Positions 1-12,200 of a DNA stretch of 64,000 nucleotides are shown here, piece after piece. Within the stretch, counting starts at the first letter, position 1, and every line of letters begins with the position of its first letter. The translations under genes and the position numbers were made by a program. The notes beneath the pieces were generated by a model, which was given only the letters and a program-made list of their open reading frames with translations, was not told the origin of the DNA and ran no database searches. This stretch comes from Ligula intestinalis (Eukaryota > Platyhelminthes > Cestoda > Diphyllobothriidea > Diphyllobothriidae). Location: the NCBI GenBank assembly GCA_036362985.1, contig JAYGXS010000003.1, forward strand, positions 80,004,447-80,068,446, read 5' to 3'.

Positions 1-36
1 TGATGATGGTTACTGAGTCTGAAATGCTCATTCCAG

Positions 37-102
37 TCTTCCTTGTCTATTAACCGTTGTTCGAATGCTGGCAGAGCTCGAAAGAGTGCCCGAAAAAAGG
101 GG
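37..102 (+). CDS. FIG4: possible additional upstream FIG4 exon
   Basis: An AG at 35-36 and a good GTGAGT donor at 103 bound 66 bases, or 22 codons in phase 0. This joins in frame to the phase-0 exon at 266. The short peptide is basic (INRCSNAGRARKSARKKG), as is the stretch just before the conserved YI.(W/F)D.(A/S)R segment in animal FIG4 proteins. Alignment is too weak to be sure. An alternative frame here reads IPVFLVY and then stops, so a shifted acceptor is possible. Confidence 0.35.
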
Positions 103-265
103 GTGAGTAAGTTCCGCAGTTCCAACCAGTGTGTGTCCTCCGACCAATATTCTTCCCTAAGTTAATGCCCCTAATACGTATTTTTACGGTATGTGATACT
201 TATTAACTATACGTACCGTTTCGCTATTTTAAATCGTGCGTCTCATCTCCGCACAACTATTTTAG

Positions 266-3200
266 TTTGCTCCGATATTGTCATCGCAACCGGACAAGCG
301 ACAGGATGAGATCCCGCCCATAGTTTACATTGGTTTCGACATCGCACGTATGCAGAAGTCACCCAATCTGCTGGTTCTCGATCGCCTGCGACCAGTTGCT
401 GAAGCCTGTGTCCAGCGAACGGGCATCTTCTTTTCAACCGGCGCAGAATCTGCCTCTGGTACCGAATCGCCGACTGAGCGGACGCGCATCCTTGTGGGCT
501 CCGACCTCTGGTAAATATCGGTTTAAGTAACAATCTATTATAGGGCCCACCACGCCCTTCTTGACTTTGCATAACTGCCTACTTATCTAGTAGTAGTAGT
601 AAACGCGTTTTGTTTTTGTTTTAAGGTGATCTTGGAGCTTTGTCCGCTTGAATATCTTTTTTTCGCTCTTACCGCTGGTAGGCCACGTCAGCATGGTGTG
701 ATCCGAATGAACTGTGTGGACTGCCTGGACCGTACCAATGCCGGACAGTACGTGATTGGCCACGTGGTCTTGGCGCACCAACTGCGTGCTCTTGGCCTCT
801 TGCCCGAAACGGGCCTGACCTTTGCTTCGGCACTCTCTCGTCTTCTACAAGTAAGCCCTTCCTCCCAATTTTCGCGGTACAGCGGTTGTTGTCGATTTCT
901 AGCTAGTCTAGGTGATGCTTGTCCCACTGGGCCCTGGAGCTCAATGTAACTCTTTGCCGGTCCCACTCCATCGCATCTTCTAAGTCACTATGCGATTGCC
1001 TGCGAGGGCTCTATATTGAGCAACCAAGGCACGAAAGAATAAGCATGTTCTGTAACTTGATCCATTAGCTTCCTACCATGCTTCAAATTCCTGATCGCAA
1101 TGACACCGTGGTGCCATTGTTAATTATTGCACTCAATAATCAAGGGTCGTAGGCTCGAATATCGGGGGTCTCCCTCCATGGGGTTGGGTATGATTCGCTG
1201 ATGACGACTAATAATTAGGAGTTTGGCAGATTTTCTTAATTTAAGTTGACCCAATTGTGAAAAAACTCGAGGCTTTCGGCGGGATTTGAACCCGCGTATT
1301 AGAGAACGCCTTTACCGGAAACCAACGCTCTAACCGCTAAGCTACAAACGCCCCACCTCGAACCATGAATTTAATCACACTTGGGTCGATATCGTCCGCC
1401 CAACTTTACCGCTCATATGGAATCCACCAGTACGGAACAGCAAGTTGATTGCCCAAACAGGATTTTGTTGTAACCTAGTGTGTTCCTGTTTCAACACTGG
1501 TTATGTTCCCTCAGTACGTGTTAAGAAGAGAAGACAGAATAGGATACCAGCTAGTAATTTACTGTCACTTGTACTAGTACATCAACACTGTTCCGTGTGT
1601 CCAGCAGCTTACCTTCTGTGGTCGTTCTCGCTTCGGCAGCAGTCTCGGGTCGTCGACAGCGTGTCCCACAGCGTGTCCCACAGCAGCGTCCCCGTTCTGC
1701 TGGCAGCCTCGCTATTTAAGGGGCAGTCGTCCTTGCTATCCATTAGCTCTCCAATTGGCCATACGCGCAATCGCTAACATGCGCCGTGCAGCGTGACCTC
1801 ACTCGGCACTCCGCACTCGGCTACAGGGCCGTCTGACTTCGCGTGCCTTCTTTGTCCTAGTCTAGTCCGCCCTTTGAAGGTAGGCAGGCAAGTAGCCCTT
1901 GTTGGATCCGGAACCCCGCCGGGTGGGCCTCAATCCCGGCGGCGATGAGGAGTCGGAGGAGCATAGCCAGGAGTGGCTGCTCTTTCATAAAATAAAACAG
2001 ATGGAGAGGAGAAGAGATGGATCCACGGTAGGGAGGTTTGGTGTAGCAGACCTTGGCCGCCGTAAGGGCGGGTGGAAACGCAGACCTCGTACTGTCTGTC
2101 TGTCTGACGTGCTCGATCATCCCAACAGATTTCCTAAGCAAGCATCTACAGGGTGCCCCACAAAAAAACCCTAAGTTTGTGATTGTTACGGCGGCCGGAC
2201 CGCCCATGCCGTCACGATCGATGGCGGAGAAAACAGAACACCTGGGCCACATCCGAAGTGAAGCCGCCTTCGTTGGTTTGCACCCGCATTCATGTCGCCC
2301 ACGCCATGTTCCGCTCAGTGGTGAGGAGCACCCACACAACGTGGGTGGTGGTTGCAGAGGAGAAGGTTCTAAAATGCCCACCTGCGCAACATATGCCAGG
2401 AATATTCTGGAAAGACGTGTAGACCCATGCCACAGCTAAGCAATTTCCAGCGCGAGGTCATCGTCCTATTCCGGAAAGAACATCCAACATGGGGGTTGCA
2501 GAAATGTCGGAACATTTTGCCTAAATTTTTTGGTGCCATTACAACTGGATGGATCGCTTACGTCGCTGTTCTGCAGTTAAGGGACAGCATTTTGAGCGGT
2601 ATCTGTAACTTGTTATTAGGTAACAGTTTGTTACTTACACAATAAATTTGTTAGTTATAATTGTAATCAATAATTTTTATTTTTATAACAGCATAAACAT
2701 TATCATAAATTTATGGGTTTTTCGTGGGGCACCCTGTAGAATCCACTAGAATGACTTCTAGGTTGATTTATTCATTAGGAGTTTGGCAGATTTGCTTAAT
2801 TTTAGTTGACCCAATTGTGAAAAATTGCCATTTTGGTCTCTCTTGTATTTGTTGTTTACAGTTCATCACACATCAACATTGTACGTCAAGCAAGGTGTTG
2901 CAGGGAATCTTGTGGGAATACTGTTTCCTCCCCCATGCGGCTAGGAGTTTAATGCGACGGTCAACCCATGCCACGGTGCCTTACCCCAGCCACTCGTGGT
3001 AGGATGGTTCTTTTGTCGAAAAACGTCGGTGACTACCATTGCCCCCCCCCCCTTTCCCCGAGGGCCGGGAGGGGGGAAGGGGAGGATGTGATTGTCGCAA
3101 CTAATAGTGTCGACGAACAGAAGGTTCCCCCAAATCACAAGTCAAAGAAGACGGTTTTGGTGGAAAAATGTTTACCGCCAGGAGATAGATAGTACCGAGG

Positions 3201-6200
3201 CAACTGCCAGCTGCGTGTGCACGCCAGATATTTCCGCGACGTTGTGCGTTAACTGCAGCTAAGCCTTGCCTGCCGGGCCGTGGAAGAGTAATCAGTCATC
3301 TGCTGCCAATTATACGAGGCAGAATTATCGATTTCCTGTGAGTGTAGGCGCCAGCGGGTCGATAATACGCGGAGTAGATGACTAATCACGGGTGTGAGCT
3401 CTGGCAGGGCGAAAGCAGAGTCACTGCGGCAAGTTCCCACAGGGTAACACGCGTGGATTAATATGATGAAGACTTGTGCGGCATCTACATTTCTACCGGC
3501 TGCATCACAAGCTCATGATAACTTAGGGGTGGGTATGAGTGCGGCGTCTGGCCTAACATCTAACTTCATTCTGTATGTTCCACACATGTGCTGGGCAATT
3601 CTTTTGCACGACCAAGTGCAGATATGGAGTTCTCGTCACACACCACGATGTATCCCTTAGACGCACTCAGGTCGCGCTTCCTACCAACGGACGTCGACGG
3701 GAAACTGAGGTGGTGGTGGAGCCGCCTGGAAGGTCATCCATTTGGCCTGGTTGGTTTACCTTGAAGACCAAAAGGGAACCGTTGGGATTGCCTCCATTCC
3801 TACGATGAGTCATCTCACGAAAAGGCACACGTGTTAGTCGCCAAGCTGCCTGCCATGACAGCCCCGCCTCGATCGTGGCCACTGAGCTGTCGTCAGATCT
3901 GATTGGTCCATGTCTGTGCGAAGTTGATTGGCTCTTTCTCACCAAACGAATGCTATAAATCCACGCCACCGTTTTGTGAGAATGACTTGTTATTGGGGAA
4001 TACAGCTCTCTTCGCAGTCAGTTTTCTTCCCCTTCTGTCCCGTGTTGGCTTGGGGGACAACGGTCGGTCAAGCCCACACTTCGTGATAATTAGAAGTACC
4101 AGGAACATCCTAAAACCTGACTGGTTTTGCGTAATACGGTTTTACCTCCTGCGATTTGCTTGATGGAAGCATATTCTTGCGCCAGAATTAATTGGGAGAG
4201 TTATTGAAGTGATCACTTATTAATATGACATTACACGGTCGCTAAATTATAACATTAGCCATCTAAGTAGAATTGACATTATAGATATATTAATGGTTGT
4301 CAGTTTGCCGTACCCAAACCGCAGGTTTGGATGTCCCGAGGCACGAACCGAAGCCCCATTGCCAAATGGTTGGCTGATGACTCAACAATCATAACCCGGT
4401 AGAACCTATACCTTTGTCGATCCTCCCTCGACATCATTATTTTCCATTTTTGACTTTCTGTGAGAGCTCTGAGTTGAATTTCGAAGGCGCAACGGGACAA
4501 GTATATTTCGCACCCGAACCGAATCAATGAATGAATTCGTGCGTATATTATGATCCTTTTCACGCATTAGAATTTGCTTACTATGACTATTTCTATGTGA
4601 CTAAAAAAACCTGATCTACAGTGACAAAAGCTGCCAGTGATGACCTTCGGTGAGGTTAAGTGCTTATGACCCTATTATCTGCCTACGCTGTTTGCGCGTG
4701 GATGTTTTGTGAACAAAAGTTATTTATATAGTGCACCTCATATATCCCAGTTCCCAGCATTTTATCATACAGAAACTGTGATTATAGGGTTTTGGGGTTG
4801 GAAAATTAGATAGGCAGTGAAGAAGAAGAAGAATGCTATATTGAGGATTTTACAAACCTGAATTTTCAGCAAAAATGGCTCCATTCACGGAGAGCAGATG
4901 GTAAGGTAAATTAAGGGTCATTTAATAGGGCAAAGGTAAAAGGTCATTTAATACTCAGAAGTCAAGTTTTTCACGACATTTACATCAACAGATCGGCTTT
5001 CAACTTCTCCATTTCCGCTTCTTCGCACGCTTTTTTCTTTGTGTTGTCATCCTACGGAGAATTTTCGATGTTGGTGTTGTTGGTGAATTGCATATGCGAC
5101 AGATTGGCCGCATTTGACAAATATTTGGATGGTGATATGTTGTAGAGAAAATAACTTGTTTTCGTGCATTTAAAAAGGAAGCAGTGTACTGTAGATATGA
5201 CCTTATAATCACAAATGCAGACAAACAAAGCAGAGGATTAGAAACGATGGTAAAGGATAATAAATTCTCGCGTGAATGGAGAGCAAAAATGGGTGGCTCA
5301 AATTCAAAGGCGGGCCACGACTCATTTGAATGAAATCGCCATTTGGGGAACGGACAGGCCACCACATCATCCTACGCCTGACGTAGCGAATCAGCACTCA
5401 CACCAAACAGTTATCGATTTTTTGCACATGTTTAAATTTTAAATGTCTGATACGGCAAAACTCCTGTGCACACACTACCTATGTCTGCTACTGTGCTGTG
5501 ATTATGTCTCTGATGATGAATCCGCGACGGATATCGAAACGTCAGGTGAATAAAAGTATTGTCCTAGCGATCAAATCGTCTTTTTCTCAGCAGCGAGGTT
5601 TTCAGAATTTAATGGCATCATACAATTTCGGGACCTCTTTCTTGGTAATTACCTATTAATATGTTGAATAAACCTGTCCACTTGACTATCGACCTAGAAG
5701 ACTGGATCTTGATAAGTCATTAGAGGTCACAAAATTATCTGACGTCATTAAATCCTGCAAACCTCGTTACCTTTGCGTTGTTCAAATGTCCACCGGGAAA
5801 ACAGTGCTTCGAAGCTCTCCTTGTCAAGCGGATTACGGTAGCTTTGTGAGGAGATTACTGTAAACTGTTCACCGTATTTTCGGACGTCACTCCGCCATTG
5901 GTTCCTCTGAACGCCATTTAGGACCAGAAACACAGACGGCGTAGACGGACTCTGCCAAATGGGCCATATGCACTTCAAAGACAGGAGAGAGCGGAATGGT
6001 TAGTTCTGGCTCATTAGCCGTCATCATCAATGGGAAAGAAGCACACAACGGTTTCTTAGCTTTCCAAAGCAAAAAAGCTCCCTATGGATGGCACTGTTTC
6101 GGACTTATTTCCCCTTCATTCAGCCAATCATACGCCTGACTACCAGCTGCACCTAGAAACACCATTTTTGGCTCTGGGAGTTGGTTGTCTGTTGGGTACC

Positions 6201-9200
6201 TTTGCCGCTTGTTTTATTCGGAAAGTCAGTGTATCAGTGTGCGCCTATTCATGCTTGAATGAATACATCTATTCAATCAGGGAACTCAACGGCAAACCCC
6301 CAGATAACACAAAGGATGCAACTTGAATAACTTTACTCTCTTCTTTGTCATCCTCTATTACTTATACTTGCGTAAATTCAAGTATGGTAGCAAGTATGCT
6401 CTGCAGTTGGCCTGAATGTTGAGTTTCAAACTCTGTATGCAAATTTTTAGTCTACATTTTTTAATCACCTCGTTGATCTTTTTCTTTTCTTGATCAGGAT
6501 CTGTATGAGGAACATGGTGATACCCTGGCTCTCCAATATGGTGGCAGTTGCTTGGTGCACAATATTGAAACCTACCAGAAGACCGGCAAGTTGCGCAGTC
6601 AGTCACGTGACCTCATGCAGACGCTTTCGCGGTACGTTCACGATTGGTTCAATGGCCTAACGCTTCTTTTTAATTTAACTGCATTACGCTTTTCGTGCAG
6701 TGGCTCACCATACCTGAAGCCAGTGATGCTCGGTTTCAGATTGCAGGTATTCTATTGCTAATGCTGATGTTATTGCCGCTGCCAGCTCTAATGATAACGA
6801 TTGGGACTAGCTAGTTCCTCTTCGTTGTACTTGTTCGGTCTCATTTATTGATATTCCGGTATCTGTAGCATACCAAGTGCATCAGCTCTTTATGATATAT
6901 CTCAATTTTAAAAACTGAGTTATTGACCAGTGAAGTAGCCAGTCGACAATACTCTGTTTGTGAGAGATAGGGCAGTGACGCCGGACGGCATGGCAGATCC
7001 TCTGGACCAGAACAGAAGGTAGATCAAGGCACGGCAAGCATTATTCGGATTACACTCCCATAACAAAGGCCGAGCACAGGGGGGAGCGTTAGTAGCACGT
7101 CTAGTTGCAGACTCAGGCACCAGTCAAGTCAAGTCGAGTTTATTGAAGGAAATATAGGCAAACGCCTTTGAATTCCCTATTGGCACATAGTATTTCAGAA
7201 ATGCATCGGCACAGCCGAACATTTCAAAGAATTCGTTGACACAATTGTAGGCGACTACTCGCTTGTTTCAAGTAATGCGTTTACTTGTGGTGATGTCAGT
7301 TAATACGAGCCAGCAGTGTAAATGAGCAAGAAGGGCAGACAGTGAAAAAAAACTCATAAGGTGTGTCTCATAATTCAAAATGGAATGTTATTTGTGGTTT
7401 TAAAGAGGGAAAACTGTCGGTCATGGGGGAAAGTATGTGAAAAATAGGACCAGGATGCTGCTGTGAATGTTGGCAGCAGCCATAGGGTCCATGGCGAGTA
7501 ATATCTACATCCGAAGGACTATACGAGGAGGAGACCTCAGAGTCACGAGAACGTCCCCAAGAGCCGAAGATGCGAAATGTAGGCAAACGCCTTTGAACTC
7601 CCTCTCGGTACATAGTATTTAAGAAATGCATCGGCACAGCCGAGCCTTCCAAAGAAGTCGTTGACACAATTGTAGGCGACTTCTCGCTTGTTTCAAGTAA
7701 TACACTCACGCTCAGTTAACACGAGCTAGCAGAGCAAGAAGAGCAGACAGTGAAAAAACTCATAAGGCATGGCTCATAATTCAAAATTGAATGTCATTTG
7801 TGGTTTTTAGGATAAAAACCGTCACCCGCGGGTGAAAGTATGTAAAAGATAGAACCAGGATGCTGCTGTGAACGTTGGTGACAGCCATGGCGTCTATGGC
7901 GAGTAATATCTACACCCGAAGGGCCATACGAGGAGGAGACCTCAGAGTCACGAGAACGTCCCCAAGAACCGCAGATGTGACCATGATACTCCTTTGCTGT
8001 GTCAAGAGCAGAGGATCCCACCACGTCGTCAGCAATCGGTTTTAGGTCTATACGAGAAAGAGCGTGACAGGGCCGCGTAGCCTAGGACCATAGGTGCGGT
8101 AGATGCGACTGCATACGCGATCAGCGCAGTTCGCATAGTGAGACTCAGATAGGCAAAACATATTTTGATCAAATAATAGCAATACAACTTAAAATTACTA
8201 TTCGTATATATTTAGAGTATTTTAGTGTTAGATTTCGGAGAACTCAGTTACCATGGTGGCACGTGAGGCGGTGCTGGTCAGGCTTTGTCTTAAAGGTGTC
8301 CACGGATGGGGACGACAGTCTGCAGGAAGGGCATTTCATGCCTGAATTACCCTCTTAGAGAAAAAAAATTCTTGGTTCAAATCTTGCCCCAGTCACACGT
8401 AATTTGAGAGGGCGTCCTCGCAGCCTAGAGGTGGTGGCCTGTTCAAAGAAGTCATTTGTTTCGAGGCAACAATCCTGACCACGCAGCATGCGAAATGCCT
8501 GGATTAGGTCCCCGCATAGCTGCCTGTAATCCAGAGGAAACAAGTCAAGATTTACCAAGCGGGTCTCATAAGGGAGGTTCCGTTGGCCTCGTACTAATTG
8601 TGTTGCGCGTCTTCGTACTCTTTCGAGGGTTTTTCGGTCTTTGGCTGTCCAAGGTCTCCAGGTTTGGATGGCGAATTCCAGTTGGGGTCGCACGAACGTG
8701 CCGAAGACCTTGCCAAATACAACTTCATCAAAATTAGCAGAGGCGCGCTTGATTAGATACAAGCTCGACATTGCAGATTTAGCCACCTTCAGGCAGTGGA
8801 GTGATGGATTTAGTGAGGGCGTGAACCACACCCCCAGATGCTTCTGAGCCTCTACCTCTGGCAGTGGCGTGTGATTCAGGTAATACATCCTCCGAGGCGC
8901 AGTGTTGGTTCTACCTGTCGCCTTTGGCCTTTATGACCTTCGCACTCGGCGATCTGAGTCAGGCGCAGCGGCTCCATCCACCTGCGCCCGACCCGGCCTC
9001 TGTCTTGACACAGCCCACATGCGGGTGAGGGGCAGAGAGAGAGAGACTGGCGTGCATAAAACGCAAGTCTGCCACCATTTAAGACTAGTCACCGTCCCTG
9101 CACCACAACCACCATGCTGTGAAGTATACAATGCACAAAGTCGGAATCGACGGTCAAACTGTCGTTGGCCGGGGGGTGGTGGTGGCCGCAGTGGGGGTAG

Positions 9201-12200
9201 TGATGATTGTTAGGACGACCTAACGAACAGCCTAACAGGTAGATAACATGCCAGCGTGAAGCGCGCTCATGGCAGGCTATCGATCGGCCTACAGGCGGCG
9301 AAGCATACTGACAGGCAATCAATCAATAACTCGAAATTCCATCTACAGTCCGCCGTTGATTCAACAGCCAATAATACCGGTGCCTATTTCAGGAGAGGGA
9401 AATCGTTTACACGTGTTTTTTCCTTAATACGTTGTACCTATTACACTCAAAGACTTCTGCCGATGCACACTTCTTGTCGTGTTCTTCCTTTTGGGATTCA
9501 CACAAGGCGTTATTGGCGGTGATATCTCGGCCTGGGCTTCTGTTACAACATTTGGCGACGCAGAACTCAGGACTTACCATGTCTATTTCCTTAGAACCAT
9601 TGCTCACTATCCTGCAACAACAGCAAAGGCAATTCGATTATGGTCAGCCAATCATCGAGGTGCTCTTTTACGCACCATAACATGTGACCCATCTTTGCTA
9701 AAGTCGCGTGGCCGGCGTAAAAGTTTGCTCTCCTGTGAACACGAACTCTCAGGATATATCCTTTCTCTCATCGCCTTCAAACAACTTAACTACACTGCCG
9801 GGGCGATTGTCCAGGGTGGCAGTGAAATCTGCGATACAGCGCTTGCCGATCATTTCACGGACCGTTAATGCTACCAGACTGTTTTTTGGGTCATGGAAAT
9901 AATGGAGAATGTTTATTACTAGCTGTTGCAGGTCTCAGTCGTCCCGTTGTACCCTGAAGTCCACTCTCGAGCTACACAACAGCCAGGTATAAAGCTAGAC
10001 TGAAATGAAAATTTCTTGCTTACTAGCTGCCATAAGTCGTACCCAGCTCCAAGTGGTACACCACTCGAGGCTTGAACCCGCAACCCATTGATTAGAAGTC
10101 CAGCGGCCCTCATAGCTCAGTTAACAGAGCTTTGATATAGCTCCGAATCCCACCGAGACCGCGAATTTTTCACAATTAGGTCAATTGATTTATTCAAGTC
10201 TGCCACCCACTCCTAATAGCTATGAATTTAGTTGCGATTGCTGTCTAGGCCAACCCTGGAATGCTATTATTTTAGAGTACATCGATGCTTAGCAGACGTT
10301 TGCCTACCAGGAGAGACGATTAAGGAATCTATATGTCTGCCTTCCCTTTCCATTTTAGCTACTATTCCAACAACTTTTCGGACTTTGAGAAACAGCTGGC
10401 TACAGACATCTTTCTGCGGGTCTACCGTCCGGGTGCTTGGGTGGGCAGTCTGGCGTCATTCGAAGCCAGTAACCAGCCGGCAGCTATCGAGGGGACGGAC
10501 TTACCATCCGATCATGACGGTCTGATGGCGACGATTGCCGCCACTACCGCGGCCAGCAGCTCCTTCCCCTGTGACGCGGCAGCGGAAGCGCACCTCCATT
10601 GGCTGGACAGTTGGGCCAGATTGCCCCTGTATCGTGCTCCTCTCACGGGTTGGTGGCCCCTGAGCTGGGACGTCTCCAGTTCGCGCCAAGACGGCGTCTA
10701 CTGGAAGACCTGGTGTGAGCTGGGACCACCTGAGCGCTCTGCGCCCTCCACGAGATACGCCTTCATGAGCTTGCTATCCTCTGATCCCAGGTACTGCCTA
10801 ACTCATGAGATCGAAATTTTTTCGGGGGTGATGATTTAACACACCGCTGAATATCTTAGCTTTGTTTATTAAAAAGGGCAATTGGCGAGCATATGTAAGC
10901 TTTTGATAAATTCTCATTGGACAAGTACATGTGTATGGGAATGGTGTAGAAGTTGAAACACGTTCATCTTTTCACACAAGTGAATCGTGGGATGAACACT
11001 CACCCAGTGAAATCCTAGCTAGCTAGGAAAACCTGTTAACTGGCAGTAATTCGCTCAGCCCACCGGCTTCAACTTTAAATTCTTGCTGGCCCTTTTATTT
11101 CCTGAGATCTATGATGAGATTACTTCTGTCAACGGTGATATTCAATCGCTGACTGCAAAAGGTGCATAAAGGTGTTGGTTAACGGACCCCATCTTCCCAA
11201 ATCGTTCAGTTCTGCAATAAGTGGACTTGAATGAAGACATCCTAGCTTTAAATCCCCACTTTATCTGGAATTGCACAGTAATGATGACCAAATGTCGAAG
11301 ATGGTGGATATAGTTAGGTCAGACCTGCAGAGGTGGCAAGTTCTGACCTTCCTGAGTAAATCAGAGCCGGTCAGTAGCCAATGGGAAATGCAGCCAATAG
11401 AAAGCAAAAAACGTGAAACTGAAATCCCCAAACGGCCACAATTATTTGACTGATATGGACGTGGTGTTACAAATAATAGATTTTAGGTATTACCGACCAA
11501 GACTGAGAGACGCTAGGATAGGTATTTCTGGCTTATTAGCCATCGTTAGCTAGCGATATTCAACTCCAGTGTTGCCGCTGAAATTTCTGCTACACACGAA
11601 TTTCAAACCCGCATCTCTCCGATCAGAGACGAAGGCTCTAACCATTAAGTCGCGAGTGCGTTGTCTTGTCGGGTTTTGATCGGGAGTTTATAATAGTAGG
11701 TATTTGGAAACCGATCTGTTTCAGCATGCACCCATCCTGGTTGATGCCTTTTGCGAGCTTGGCACCCCAATCATGTTGCAAGGTGAATAGTAATGTTACT
11801 TACTAAGTTTCAGTAATGTTTTTATTTTAGGTATTACCGGCAAAGACAGAGAGACGCTAGGATAGCTATTTCTGGCTCATTAGCCATTATTCTTGTGGAA
11901 CTTTGGAGGACGCAGTGTAGGCTGAATTTGTTCATGCTTAATTCATGACATTTTCTCTGTTAGGAAATCTAATATAGGTGTAAATTTGGGCGATAGTCTG
12001 AAAGCCTGCTCCGTACAGGTTTAGGCTAAAAGCACGCAAGCATATCCGAGACGTATTTTGCGTGCACGTTCTTTCGGGACCTCGGTCGTGTTTAGAACTT
12101 GAATACGCGGAGGAGTGCATTCTCGAATGGGCATACGGAGTACAAATTTTGGCAAAAGTAGCTTGTGTAGACCCACCTGGATTTTTAAAACCTGAGTCTT

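Larger units (their letters stand above)
851..6497 (+). other. FIG4 intron, 5.6 kb, repeat-bearing
   Basis: The donor is GTAAGC and the acceptor TTGATCAG. Contents listed separately: tRNA-derived repeats (1200-1470 and 2109-2830), a dispersed repeat (1857-2108), a TA-flanked inverted-repeat element (2149-2736) and a Penelope-like end motif (5490-5570). Around 6090-6150 is a segment shared with 55,140-55,180 and 56,700-56,760. I see nothing recognisable in 2850-5480, apart from a short poly-C run near 3041 and the opposed mirror run near 3060. Confidence 0.7.
6632..10358 (+). other. FIG4 intron, 3.7 kb
   Basis: The donor is GTACGT and the acceptor CCATTTTAG; the Arg codon is split as CG|C. 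It contains the CR1-like 3' end (7127-8888) with its duplicated untranslated region, and a tRNA-derived repeat (about 10,020-10,205). Bases 8900-10,000 contain several open frames with no family I recognise. Confidence 0.7.

Noticed and set aside
8355..8888. Independent 177-codon gene on the - strand
   Set aside because: It is the C-terminal part of a CR1-like reverse transcriptase with its 3' region attached.
9479..9868. 129-codon open frame on the + strand
   Set aside because: No motif, splice context or family resemblance. Overlapping open frames on both strands make it likely to be chance.
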